Shown one piece after another: positions 7,229 to 14,616 of a stretch of DNA of 17,839 nt. Position 1 is the stretch's first letter, and every line of letters begins with the position of its first letter. Both the position numbers and the translations under genes were made by a program. The stretch lies in the NCBI GenBank assembly GCA_021795795.1, contig JAJYPA010000119.1:1-17839 (forward strand). Direction: 5' to 3'. Source of the stretch: Pseudomonadota bacterium (GTDB taxonomy: Bacteria > Pseudomonadota > Gammaproteobacteria > Halothiobacillales > Halothiobacillaceae). The notes beneath the pieces are model-generated. The model worked only from the letters and a program-made list of their open reading frames with translations, searched no databases and was not told the origin of the DNA.

Positions 7229-8634
7229 TGCGGTACCGCCTTCGTGCGATCGCCCCATTTTTCCTGCTGGCTGCGGCCTTGCTCTTCGCGCCGGATACAT
7301 TTGCGGGCACCACGGGCGCGAGCAGTGTCAGCCAGACGTTCATCCAGGCGACGACCGGTTGGTACAGCGCCCTTAAAACCATCGCCGAAGAGATTTTTTA
7401 CAGTCTTTTTGGCATCGACTTTGTCTATCTCGTGGCGCAGTGGCTGATTGGCGGAAAGGACGTCCACGAGATTTTTACGTCCTTTCTGAAGAAGCTCATC
7501 ACTATTGGCGTATTTTTCAGCATCCTCCTCAACGGTCATGCACTGATCGGATGGGTGATCAACGGGTTTAAGCAGTCGGGAGTCAATGCCGCCGGTCAAC
7601 CGCACACGGGCATTGGCTGGATTCTCACGACAGGTTGGCAGATCTTCGTGACCTGCATAGAAGGCCCTGTAAACACTTCGGGTGGTGTAGGCAGTTTCTT
7701 GTGGAATATGGTGACATCCGGAGGGACCACCGCCATTTCCACTCTGATCGGCGCGCTGGTGGGACTGATTGTTGGGATCATCGCTATTCTGGCGCTGATC
7801 TATCTGGCCCTGGAATATCTGGCCATCCAGTTGGAGGCCGCTTTGGTAGCATCCGTGGGCATCATCATGATGGGATTTGCGGGCAGCCGCTGGACCGTGC
7901 AGCATGCGGAAGGCTATCTGAAATACGCCCTGTCTGTAGGCATCCGTCTGATGGTTCTGGTCATTTGGGTAGCCTTCATCGAGAACAGTTCGACCAGCAT
8001 CATCAACAATCTTTTGGCCGGAGTGAAACAATCTGGAGGGACGAACATTCGCACGACCCTGGATGCCTACGCGAATGTGCTCATTTTCGTGCTCCTGGTG
8101 GCCTGGATGGCAAAAAAACTCCCGAGCCTTGCCGCCAGTGTTATGACGGGAAGTTCCAGCCTGTCGGGTGGCGAACTGGTGGCTAGCGGGGTTGCCGCAG
8201 CCGCCGTTGTAGGGGCGGCTGCAGTGACAGGCGGAGCTGCACTGGCGGGCGCAGGAGGTGGTGCCGGAGCCCTGACGGGTGCCCAGGCGGCGGCCATGGA
8301 CGCAGGAGCATCTGGGGCTGCCGGATCCCTGGGGGGTGGTGCAGGGCAGGTTGCTGGAAGCGCGGGGGGTACACTGCCCGGTGCAGCGGACGCCACTATT
8401 GCGAATGCGGTGCAGGCACCTCCGCCCGCGCCCAATAGCGCCGGGACGGGTGCCGGATCCGGTGAGTCCCCGCAAGCGCCGAAGTCCTGGTTTGCAGATG
8501 CCGCGGATCGGTTTCTGGACCACCAGAACAGAGTGGCTGGCCTTCATAAGGCGGCTGAATCCGTGCTGTCGCCCGGTAAGGCGGAAACCAGTGGTGTACA
8601 AGCGGCCGGTTTAGGTCTGAAACACAGTGAGTAA
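7228..8634 (+). CDS. trbL: TrbL, VirB6-like polytopic inner-membrane protein
   Basis: A 468-residue protein with an N-terminal signal-like segment (FFLLAAALLFAP, cleavage plausible near residue 26). At least five hydrophobic segments follow, around IFYSLFGIDFVYLVAQWL, LITIGVFFSILLNG, LIGALVGLIVGIIAILALIY, LMVLVIWVAFIE and VLIFVLLVAWMA. The region from about residue 310 is a long Ala/Gly-rich low-complexity tail ending in a polar stretch, as seen in TrbL proteins. TrbL/VirB6 forms part of the inner-membrane channel. It overlaps trbJ by one base. A 588-codon open frame on the opposite strand is a composition shadow of this gene and trbJ. Confidence 0.88.
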   Translation: MRYRLRAIAPFFLLAAALLFAPDTFAGTTGASSVSQTFIQATTGWYSALKTIAEEIFYSLFGIDFVYLVAQWLIGGKDVHEIFTSFLKKLITIGVFFSILLNGHALIGWVINGFKQSGVNAAGQPHTGIGWILTTGWQIFVTCIEGPVNTSGGVGSFLWNMVTSGGTTAISTLIGALVGLIVGIIAILALIYLALEYLAIQLEAALVASVGIIMMGFAGSRWTVQHAEGYLKYALSVGIRLMVLVIWVAFIENSSTSIINNLLAGVKQSGGTNIRTTLDAYANVLIFVLLVAWMAKKLPSLAASVMTGSSSLSGGELVASGVAAAAVVGAAAVTGGAALAGAGGGAGALTGAQAAAMDAGASGAAGSLGGGAGQVAGSAGGTLPGAADATIANAVQAPPPAPNSAGTGAGSGESPQAPKSWFADAADRFLDHQNRVAGLHKAAESVLSPGKAETSGVQAAGLGLKHSE

Positions 8635-8637
8635 TTC

Positions 8638-8670
8638 CAACGAGACCATCTGCGCTAAGAGTATCAGGGG
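8638..8670 (+). promoter_or_regulatory. Second repeated element, copy B (before small membrane gene)
   Basis: CAACGAGACCATCTGCGCT (8638-8656) matches the element at 5951 in 17 of 19 positions and ends in the same GGGG. It starts four bases after the trbL stop and ends 49 bp before the next start, nearly the same geometry as copy A. Likely a promoter or operator for the two genes that follow. Confidence 0.5.
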
Positions 8671-8705
8671 GCGGAATGTCCGTTTCCGTTCAAAGGAGGT
8701 GCAAT

Positions 8706-8951
8706 GTGAAAAAGACGCTTTTCGTACTGTTCTATCTGTTCATTCTCATTCCGATGGCTGCGGCCCTACAGCCGACTCCCGTCATCGGTAATTATATAGT
8801 GGGTGTTGTGGTCCTCGGTCCGATTGCGTGGTTTGCCCTGTTGTTGCTGTTCGTGTGGCTCCCCAATAGTAACTGGACACCGCGTGGGTACACTCAGTAC
8901 GACCTCGACCAGGCCCGGCATGAGGGTATTCAGCAGGGCCGCCGGGGCTAA
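8706..8951 (+). CDS. Small membrane protein, function unknown
   Basis: An 81-residue protein. GTG 8706 is chosen because a near-perfect AAAGGAGG stands 6 bp upstream. There are two hydrophobic segments: LFVLFYLFILIPMAAAL at the N-terminus (signal peptide or first membrane helix) and YIVGVVVLGPIAWFALLLLFVWL. A polar, arginine-rich tail of about 27 residues follows (NWTPRGYTQYDLDQARHEG). I do not recognise a family. It follows trbL and is followed at 26 bp by the PLD-like gene, so it is probably co-transcribed with it. A small inner-membrane accessory of the transfer system is a guess from position only. Confidence 0.7.
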   Translation: MKKTLFVLFYLFILIPMAAALQPTPVIGNYIVGVVVLGPIAWFALLLLFVWLPNSNWTPRGYTQYDLDQARHEGIQQGRRG

Positions 8952-8976
8952 GCCGGGGCGCACAGAGGAGATTTTC

Positions 8977-9555
8977 ATGCTCTACAGTGAACCGCACGCA
9001 GGCGCTGCACCCATCCTCCAGGTCATTGATCAGGCCCGCCATGCGGTGAGCGTTGGCGTGTATTACCTGTCCGACCGCCCGATTCTCCGGGCCTCGCAAG
9101 CGGCCCACGCGCGAGGCGTCAATGTCCGGGTCATCGTCGAGGGCAAGCCCTACGGCATGAAGCCCTGGCAGGTCAAAAAAGAAGAACGGGGGATAGAGGC
9201 GACGGGTGCTACCCTGCATCTGGCCCCGTACCGATTCACCAGCCACGGAGGCCAGTACGCTTTCTATCATGCCAAGTATGCAGCGCCTTCCGCCGCTGTA
9301 CACAAGGTGCTGCGAACTGCCGATCTGCGGGGACTGCGCCAGTACTGGAAACAAGCACAGCAGAATTGCGCAGCGCTGGGCTACCATGGCGCGCGTCTGG
9401 GGCAGGCATTCATCAATACGAATGTCGTCCCACCGGCGCGGCCGATGCCAGTCATGGCATTAGCCACCAAGGTCGTCCCTGGACTCGTAGTCGGCCGGGG
9501 CGGGACGGAAAGGGGCAGGGTGGTGGTTGGAGGAAATGCTTATTGCGAGAAGTGA
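8977..9555 (+). CDS. Phospholipase D-like protein with aberrant C-terminal half
   Basis: ATG 8977 has GAGGAG upstream. Residues 1-101 match the first part of a single-domain PLD/Nuc-type nuclease as found in conjugation clusters: an N-terminal helix (APILQVIDQARHAVSVGVYY), the strand with VNVRVIVEGKP, and the catalytic H-x-K at His98-Lys100 (FYHAKYA). In the family H-x-K continues within a few residues to Asp and a G-S/T-ANF stretch. Here, from about residue 102 the sequence changes completely (APSAAVHKVLRTADLRGLRQ) and no Asp or GSANF-like motif follows, although the frame stays open for 91 more codons. The protein is therefore probably a truncated, inactive PLD fused to foreign sequence. 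The break is near 9280. The family call for the N-terminal part is good; the fate of the C-terminus is inference. Confidence 0.65.
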   Translation: MLYSEPHAGAAPILQVIDQARHAVSVGVYYLSDRPILRASQAAHARGVNVRVIVEGKPYGMKPWQVKKEERGIEATGATLHLAPYRFTSHGGQYAFYHAKYAAPSAAVHKVLRTADLRGLRQYWKQAQQNCAALGYHGARLGQAFINTNVVPPARPMPVMALATKVVPGLVVGRGGTERGRVVVGGNAYCEK

Positions 9556-9842
9556 TGTATGGGACAGTTGCCGTTCGATTCTGGAAATTCAACAGGGTCA
9601 TCCACAGATTCTGTCCACAACCTGGCCCGTTGAGGGGGGTGCTAAAGGCCTAGGAGCTATCCTGCATCAATACTCGCCTGGGAATCTTGCCCCCTCTTGC
9701 GATCCATCGCTTGTTGACTAGGCGTAACTGCCCAAGCAACCTACCTTCCCAAATTTCCTGGCCTGAGTGACCCTGTCCGCATCGGAATCCGCGAGCGCCC
9801 GTTCGACGATTGTGTCCAGCGCGGAAGATTAAATCATCTGGA
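9556..9842. other. Gene-poor stretch between PLD-like gene and mazF-like gene
   Basis: No intact gene is supported here. On the minus strand, about 9725-9830, a frame without a start codon encodes ALDTIVERALADSDADRVTQ and ends in a stop; it looks like a leftover piece of an unidentified gene. With the broken PLD gene to the left and the TA pair to the right, this is the likely scar of an insertion or replacement. Confidence 0.35.
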
Positions 9843-10169
9843 TCATTTCGCTATCCCCAAAAACACAGCCAAGCAACGCTCGACCTCCACCATTGCATCC
9901 GCGTCGATGCGTCCGAATGCTGGCCCTGTCTTTTCGCGTTTCACCGTCATGGCCTTGTCCACCATCACCTGTGATGGCTTCTGCAAGCCGTTCTCTGCGC
10001 TCGGTGGAACCGTGACGCGCAGCAATGGCGCAGCAACCAGCGTGCTGGTGATTGGCAGAACGGTTACGCTCGTGTGCTCCCCAAACAGGTTGGCTTGAAT
10101 TACCAATGCGGGCCGTGGCTTGCCAAAGTCGCCCTGCATGGCGATGGTCACAAGATCGCCGCGCATCAT
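9843..10169 (-). CDS. MazF/PemK-type toxin
   Basis: A 108-residue protein of the PemK/MazF endoribonuclease toxin family, which cleaves mRNA. The family pattern is clear: MMRGDLVTIAM, then GDFGKPRPALVIQ, a run of beta strands (TSVTVLPITS), then the helical end VEVERCLAVFLGIAK. I start it at ATG 10169, which overlaps the antitoxin stop as ATGA; a TTG at 10178 would add three residues. The gene is antiparallel to all trb genes and lies between the broken PLD gene and trbF, so it looks like inserted cargo. The overlapping upstream gene encodes its antitoxin. Confidence 0.88.
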   Translation of the reverse strand: MMRGDLVTIAMQGDFGKPRPALVIQANLFGEHTSVTVLPITSTLVAAPLLRVTVPPSAENGLQKPSQVMVDKAMTVKREKTGPAFGRIDADAMVEVERCLAVFLGIAK

Positions 10170-10390
10170 TCCGTCCAACCGTCCACATCTGCCAAGACTT
10201 CATCCATGAACTGCAGCATGGCTGTATCGGCGCTGTCGGCTTGAGCCACGAGAAGGGATTGGCGGCGACACTCCTCCGCGAAGTCTGGGCGGCGTGTGTC
10301 AGGCACCCAGATTTGCACCGGGCGCAAGCCCGCCATGCGCAGCGCGTCGCGGTGCTTTTGAACTCGTGTATTGACGTGCGTGGTTCCCAT
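10166..10390 (-). CDS. MazE-family antitoxin (DUF3018-like)
   Basis: A 74-residue antitoxin. The N-terminal segment (RVQKHRDALRMAGLRPVQIW) followed by VPDTRRPDFAEECRRQS is typical of the MazE-family DUF3018 antitoxins. The acidic C-terminus (FMDEVLADVDGWTE) would bind and block the toxin. ATG 10390 has GGAG 8 bp upstream. The stop overlaps the toxin start by four bases, the usual arrangement for coupled TA synthesis. Two palindromic direct repeats upstream (10408-10452) are the probable operator for autoregulation. Confidence 0.85.
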   Translation of the reverse strand: MGTTHVNTRVQKHRDALRMAGLRPVQIWVPDTRRPDFAEECRRQSLLVAQADSADTAMLQFMDEVLADVDGWTE

Positions 10391-10407
10391 GTGAAAGTCT
10401 CCAATAA

Positions 10408-10452
10408 AGTTACATGCAACACAATGCAGAACAATGGAGTTACATGCAACAC
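10408..10452 (-). promoter_or_regulatory. Twin operator of the MazEF-type module
   Basis: The 15-mer AGTTACATGCAACAC occurs perfectly twice, at 10408-10422 and 10438-10452, exactly 30 bp apart. Each copy contains the near-palindrome GTTACATGCAAC (CATG centre, one mismatched pair). They lie 18 bp upstream of the antitoxin start and probably overlap its promoter, as expected for binding sites of the antitoxin or the TA complex on one face of the helix. Confidence 0.65.
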
Positions 10453-10530
10453 GTCTAGTGGGTCAGGCCGCGCGCTCTATCTTCGGTAAAACCTTCACTC
10501 TCTCCACAAGCTAATGTTCCCGCTCCCTGG

Positions 10531-10560
10531 GGGGCGATCCCCTTTTCGGCTGGCTATACC
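10531..10560 (+). promoter_or_regulatory. Conserved promoter/operator element, copy 4 (before trbF-G-I)
   Basis: GCGATCCCC replaces CCGATCGCC, but TTTTCG and TGGCTATACC are kept at exactly the same spacing. The change makes a GGGG-CGAT-CCCC dyad. It ends 41 bp before the trbF start. The following bases (AGAGCAGGAA) also resemble those after copy 1 (AGAACGGGAA). Confidence 0.65.
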
Positions 10561-10601
10561 AGAGCAGGAACTTGGTATTGACCTGTTGAGAGGGACACCC
10601 C

Positions 10602-11321
10602 ATGGCAAAGAAAGCAGCATCCGCGTCCACCATCGACCCGGACGCCCCAGAGAAGGAGACGGTCGCCCATTATCTCGTCGCCCGGCGGGAATGGCTGGAG
10701 CGGTACGGCGATTATATTGCACAAGCGAAAAACTGGCGGATTGCCGCTCTGGCATCCATAGCCATTGCCGCTCTGTTCGGCGCGGGAATGATCTATGAGG
10801 CCGATCGGGTGCATGTGGTGCCCTACGTGGTGGAGGTCAATCACCTAGGACAGGCGGTGCATCTCGCCCAGGAAGTCCAAGCAGGAACCGATGACCTGCC
10901 CGTGGTACGGCATGTCATCGCCAACTGGGTGCGCGACGTACGGGAACGCCTGCCCGTGGTGGCCGCCGAGAAGCAAATTTACAAATCTACCTACGGCATT
11001 GTGGGGAACCGGGAGAATCAGCAACTCACGTCCTACTTTGAGCGGCACAATCCATATTCCAATTTCACGAAGAATGAAGGTGGGCGGACCGTAGACATCA
11101 CCTCTGTTCTGCCGGTGGGCACGGTGACGGCCAAGGGGGGCACTGTGCAGGTGCAGTGGAGCGAGACCCAGTACGGCGCCAGTGGCGCTATCAAGTGGCG
11201 GCGGGAATACGAGGGCACCGTGACCTACCGGATTCAACCACCATCCAGCAACCCCGCCGTGCTCAAGGTCGATCCCTTCGGCCTCTTCATCACATCTTTC
11301 ACCTGGAACGCCATTCCGTAA
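10602..11321 (+). CDS. trbF: TrbF, VirB8-like inner-membrane component
   Basis: A 239-residue bitopic protein. The cytoplasmic N-terminus (about 1-43, with the TrbF signature YLVARREWLERYGDYIAQAKNW) is followed by one membrane helix (about 44-64). A periplasmic VirB8-type domain then runs to the end (VVPYVVEVNHLGQAV, then VRDVRERLPVV, and a C-terminal WRREYEGTVTYRIQPP). VirB8-family proteins connect the inner-membrane platform with the core complex. The ribosome binding site is GAGAGGG. This gene starts the trbF-trbG-trbI block, which appears to have its own promoter element. Confidence 0.92.
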   Translation: MAKKAASASTIDPDAPEKETVAHYLVARREWLERYGDYIAQAKNWRIAALASIAIAALFGAGMIYEADRVHVVPYVVEVNHLGQAVHLAQEVQAGTDDLPVVRHVIANWVRDVRERLPVVAAEKQIYKSTYGIVGNRENQQLTSYFERHNPYSNFTKNEGGRTVDITSVLPVGTVTAKGGTVQVQWSETQYGASGAIKWRREYEGTVTYRIQPPSSNPAVLKVDPFGLFITSFTWNAIP

Positions 11322-11334
11322 AAGGAGAATCCTC

Positions 11335-12426
11335 ATGCGCAGTTTGTTCATCCGTGCGGCCATCGCTGCATCCATCCTGGGTTTCAGTGGGACGTCTTTC
11401 GCCCAGGTAGTGACCTCCTCTCCGGCACCGGGCGGAATTCCGGGCAAGGTGCCACCTGCGGCGGGCGCCGCGACCGATTACGCGGTGCCCGCTATCCATC
11501 AACCGGATGTGCAGGCGACCGGCACCACAGGAACAGCCTCGCCCTCATCCGAATCGTCCGCCGAGATTTGGCAGAAAGCCATCGCCACACCCCCGCAAGG
11601 ACGCATTTCGGCACGGTCCAAAACTGCCATGGAAAAAGCCCTGGTAGCCGCCTATGAGGCAGGTAAGACCCAGAACCTGCCTCCCATCGCCGGAACCAAT
11701 GGTGAAGTGCTCTACGCCTACGGGCAGTCTCTGCCCACTCTGGTCACGGCCCCCCTGCATACCTCCATCATCGTGCTGCGGGGCGGGATGCAAAATCCCA
11801 AGGCAGTGGGGCTGTCACCCGCGTACTGGCAGGTGGTGACCCTCACGGCGGGCAATCAGCCGGAAATGGCCATCACGCCCCGTTTCAACGGGTTGCATGG
11901 GAATCTCGTCGTGACAGGCACGTCCCCTCAGGGCAAGCCCATGAATTATGTGATCGAGGTGACGTCCGATCCAGCGCATTACACGCCGATGATCGGCTTT
12001 TATTACCCGAACGCAATGGTTCGTACCTGGAAGCAGGAGGAGGCGGACCGACAGGCTTTCACCCAGAAGGTCAGCCGGGAGACGATAGCGGCTTTGCCGT
12101 CCATCAATGCCGCCAGTCTGGATTTTCGCTGGAAAATGCATTGCTCTGGTGGCGGCTGGTTCAGCAGCAGCGATTGCAGATCCATCATGCCCCTGAGGGT
12201 CTTCGATGACGGCAAGCAGACCTTCATCCAGTTCAAGCCTGGCCAGGACAGTCGTGGCGGGATTCCGTCCATTCTGGCCGAAAACGCTGCGGGGCAAAAT
12301 GCCATCATCAACACCACATACCGCGATGGCTACTACATTGTCGATGGCGTGCCAAACAGGATTATTTTACTGGCCGGCAAGGGCAGTAATGGGAAAGTGG
12401 TCAAGCTCACCCACGAAAACCACTGA
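11335..12426 (+). CDS. trbG: TrbG, VirB9-like core component
   Basis: A 363-residue protein with a signal peptide cleaved about residue 24 (SGTSFA before QVV), translated from ATG 11335 behind AAAGGAGAA. The C-terminal half is a VirB9/CagX-type domain: VYNDG-like FDDGKQTFIQFKPG, then YYIVDGVPNRIILLAGKG. Two cysteines (MHCSGGGWF and SSDCRS) may form a disulfide. VirB9/TrbG is the periplasmic and outer-membrane part of the core ring with VirB7 and VirB10. No separate VirB7/TrbH-like lipoprotein was found beside it. It lies 13 bp after trbF and 11 bp before trbI. Confidence 0.9.
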   Translation: MRSLFIRAAIAASILGFSGTSFAQVVTSSPAPGGIPGKVPPAAGAATDYAVPAIHQPDVQATGTTGTASPSSESSAEIWQKAIATPPQGRISARSKTAMEKALVAAYEAGKTQNLPPIAGTNGEVLYAYGQSLPTLVTAPLHTSIIVLRGGMQNPKAVGLSPAYWQVVTLTAGNQPEMAITPRFNGLHGNLVVTGTSPQGKPMNYVIEVTSDPAHYTPMIGFYYPNAMVRTWKQEEADRQAFTQKVSRETIAALPSINAASLDFRWKMHCSGGGWFSSSDCRSIMPLRVFDDGKQTFIQFKPGQDSRGGIPSILAENAAGQNAIINTTYRDGYYIVDGVPNRIILLAGKGSNGKVVKLTHENH

Positions 12427-12437
12427 GGAGAGAACCA

Positions 12438-13688
12438 ATGGCAGACAATCAGACCCCCATGGGGGAGGGACGGGGCAAGGTCAATGGGCCTCTCCTTCCA
12501 GACAAAAAAGCCCTGAGCGCGCACTTAAAATCCGGGAAGATCGTGGCCTATAGCGTGGCGGGTGCGGTAGTGGTTGCCGGCGCAGGATTGGGGGCCATCG
12601 ACCTGTTCCATGGTTTCGGGTCCACCTCTGGGCCTGCCAAGGTAACCGTACATGCGGCTCCTGATTTTCATGTGCAGCGGAAGCAGCCGGACATTCAGGC
12701 CCCAGGCGCCCGAACACCATCGGCGACGGCCTCCACCCGCTCATCGGTTCCCATATCCGCCCAGGGTGCGGCACCCGCCCAACCCAGCCCACAGGTCGCC
12801 GCTTTCGAGCAGGCGATCAAAGGATACGGGGGAGCGGGCGGATCGGTAACAGGCTGGGGTGGCGGCACAGCGGCGAGTCCTGCTACTGCCGAAGTGGCGT
12901 CGGAAGTATCCAGGCCTCCCAATGTTCTGACCCTGGAAAAGTCCATCGAGGAGATGACTGGGAAGAGCAAAAACCAAGGCGTGTACAGTACCCATCTGGT
13001 CCGGCGTGAAGTGAGTCCCTATGAACTGCTTCAAGGCACAGTGATTCCGGCTATCCTCGAAACCGGCATCAAATCGGATATCGCCGGGCAGGTCACGGCG
13101 GTCGTGACCCATCCGGTCTATAACAGCCTGAATGCCTCGACGGTCCTGATTCCGGCAGGCAGCAGGCTTATTGGTACCTACCACAGTGGGGCGGCCATGG
13201 GCCAGACCCGGGTTGGGGTCATGTGGAGTCGCATTGAGTTGCCCAATGGCACCTATATCCGGCTGGGACAGATGACAGGCGCGTCGCCACGAGGCTATGC
13301 GGGCTTCAAGGATCTGGTGAACAACCATACCTGGGAAATATTCAAGAATGCCCTGCTGCTGTCCTTCATCGACGTGGGTATGGCAGTAGCGAGCCCCGTC
13401 GGCACCACCAGTCCATCCGGGGCAGTAACGGGCAATGTGGCGTTGGTGGACGGCGAGCAGGCCCTGGCGCAGACCTTTGGAGAAGCCGAGGCACAGCTGT
13501 TCCAGAAGTACATCAACGTGTCTCCGACCCTCACCATCCGCCCCGGGTACGCCTTCAATGTCGTGGTAACAAAAGACCTGGTTTTCCCTGGCCCGAATCT
13601 GCGCGGGATGAATCTGGTCGGAACGGCAGCGAAGGCCGCACCCGCCAAACCTTCAGAATCGGACCCCTATCCGGGAGGCGAGGGATGA
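12438..13688 (+). CDS. trbI: TrbI, VirB10-like envelope-spanning core component
   Basis: A 416-residue protein, ATG 12438 behind GAGGAGAG. A short cytoplasmic N-terminus precedes a membrane helix at about residues 35-57 (VAYSVAGAVVVAGAGLGAI). A Pro/Ala-rich periplasmic linker runs to about residue 165. The conserved VirB10 C-terminal domain follows: GTVIPAILETGIKSDIAGQV, ASTVLIPAGSRLIGTY, MWSRIELPNG. An antenna-like hydrophobic helix region is near IFKNALLLSFIDVGMAVASP. TrbI spans both membranes and senses ATPase activity to open the channel. It overlaps the next gene by four bases. Confidence 0.92.
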   Translation: MADNQTPMGEGRGKVNGPLLPDKKALSAHLKSGKIVAYSVAGAVVVAGAGLGAIDLFHGFGSTSGPAKVTVHAAPDFHVQRKQPDIQAPGARTPSATASTRSSVPISAQGAAPAQPSPQVAAFEQAIKGYGGAGGSVTGWGGGTAASPATAEVASEVSRPPNVLTLEKSIEEMTGKSKNQGVYSTHLVRREVSPYELLQGTVIPAILETGIKSDIAGQVTAVVTHPVYNSLNASTVLIPAGSRLIGTYHSGAAMGQTRVGVMWSRIELPNGTYIRLGQMTGASPRGYAGFKDLVNNHTWEIFKNALLLSFIDVGMAVASPVGTTSPSGAVTGNVALVDGEQALAQTFGEAEAQLFQKYINVSPTLTIRPGYAFNVVVTKDLVFPGPNLRGMNLVGTAAKAAPAKPSESDPYPGGEG

Positions 13689-13963
13689 AAAGCCGCATCA
13701 TTCCGCGCCTGCAGCGAGACCTGATAGCCGAGAAATACCGCGACGATGCCGATGCCCGGGCGGCACGGGTCAGCCTGGAACTGGTACGGCGGTCTGTGGA
13801 GGAGCTGCGGGGCATGGGATTACGCCGGGCGAGCCGGACCGTACCGGAACCGCCCTACGAGCCCTTTGCCATAGCCCTGACCCCCGAGGCGGCGGCCAAG
13901 CTCGCGGTCCTGCCCGAGGGCGTGAGCGTGTCGGCCATGGTGCAGGAGATGTTGCGCCATTGA
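13685..13963 (+). CDS. Small protein coupled to trbI, possibly RHH-like
   Basis: A 92-residue protein whose start overlaps the trbI stop (ATGA), so it is translationally coupled. The N-terminus is highly charged and helical (RDLIAEKYRDDADARAARVS). The last 32 residues (FAIALTPEAAAKLAVLPEG, then VSVSAMVQEMLRH) have the beta strand plus two helices layout of ribbon-helix-helix proteins, though this is only a pattern impression. Its position at the end of the trbF-G-I unit would suit a regulatory or accessory role. No family is firmly recognised. Confidence 0.6.
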   Translation: MKSRIIPRLQRDLIAEKYRDDADARAARVSLELVRRSVEELRGMGLRRASRTVPEPPYEPFAIALTPEAAAKLAVLPEGVSVSAMVQEMLRH

Positions 13964-14118
13964 GGAGAGCGCCACCCGAAAAACCCACCCGCAGTGTGCG
14001 GCACAACGCTGGAGACGATACGGTAGTATGTGAAAAGTCAGGGGATGACCGAAAAACTGGAAGTCCACTAGACTCCCTCCTAGCCTATGGCCAGGAAAGA
14101 AAGCGCGCAGACATAGGT

Positions 14119-14616
14119 TCAACGTACCCAGCGGCGGGCGTCTTTGAGGAGCAGCAACAATTGCTGCGCACGCAGTGGCGATGAGATGAAGCCAAATCGG
14201 GTGTAGAAGCGCGCTGCATCTTCATCAAAGGGATGGGTTAGCATGGCCCGGATGCCGGCCTGCTCGGCAATCAGCATCGTGCGACGAATCGCATCCTGCA
14301 GCAGGCCAAAGCCTATGCCTCGCCCCTGATCCTGTACGGAGACTGCCAGCCGCGCCAGGATTACCACCGGCAACGGATACTGCCCCATCCCTTTGCGGAT
14401 GCGCTCAGGAGCTTCCAGCGTATCAATCTGACCGACTGTCAAACTGAAATAGCCTGCCACCCGGCCTTCATCGGCCACGACGAAGGTCTTGGCTGAGCCG
14501 CTGCCCTGGGCTTGCCTCGCGTGGCGCTGCAGCCATTCGTTCAAGGCGGGCTTACCGCAATCGAATCCCTCCAGCCGATGCTGCGACCCAAGAGGTTCTG
14601 GTCTGCCTAAGCTCAA
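14119..14616 (-). CDS. GNAT acetyltransferase toxin (TacT-like)
   Basis: A 165-residue acetyltransferase. Family features are the opening PEPLGSQHRLEGFDCGKPALNEWL, acetyl-CoA motif A with LARLAVSVQDQGRGIGFGLL (Q-x-x-G-x-G), and the end ARFYTRFGF with the catalytic-type Tyr. Toxins of this class acetylate charged tRNAs and stop translation. The start is TTG at 14616, which overlaps the antitoxin TGA; no ATG is available in this frame nearby. It pairs with the DUF1778 antitoxin directly upstream. It is antiparallel to the transfer and partition genes it separates. Confidence 0.87.
   Translation of the reverse strand: MSLGRPEPLGSQHRLEGFDCGKPALNEWLQRHARQAQGSGSAKTFVVADEGRVAGYFSLTVGQIDTLEAPERIRKGMGQYPLPVVILARLAVSVQDQGRGIGFGLLQDAIRRTMLIAEQAGIRAMLTHPFDEDAARFYTRFGFISSPLRAQQLLLLLKDARRWVR

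Noticed and set aside
7246..7275. GATCGCC followed by TGGCTG at the start of trbL as a sixth copy of the repeated element
   Set aside because: It lies inside coding sequence, lacks TATACC and has different spacing; chance similarity.
6835..8601. A 588-codon open frame on the minus strand across trbJ and trbL
   Set aside because: The plus strand encodes two well-recognised proteins with signal peptides, ribosome binding sites and coupled start/stop. The antisense product is low-complexity in appearance, rich in His, Gln and Gly, with no family pattern.
13989..14001. CCGCA-GTG-TGCGG hairpin after the trbI operon as a terminator
   Set aside because: A short stem with no T-run following, so a Rho-independent terminator is not supported.
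13960..14184. A 74-codon plus-strand frame after the small trbI-coupled gene
   Set aside because: It starts with TTG, has no recognisable motif and runs into the end of the GNAT gene on the other strand. It is more likely non-coding spacer.
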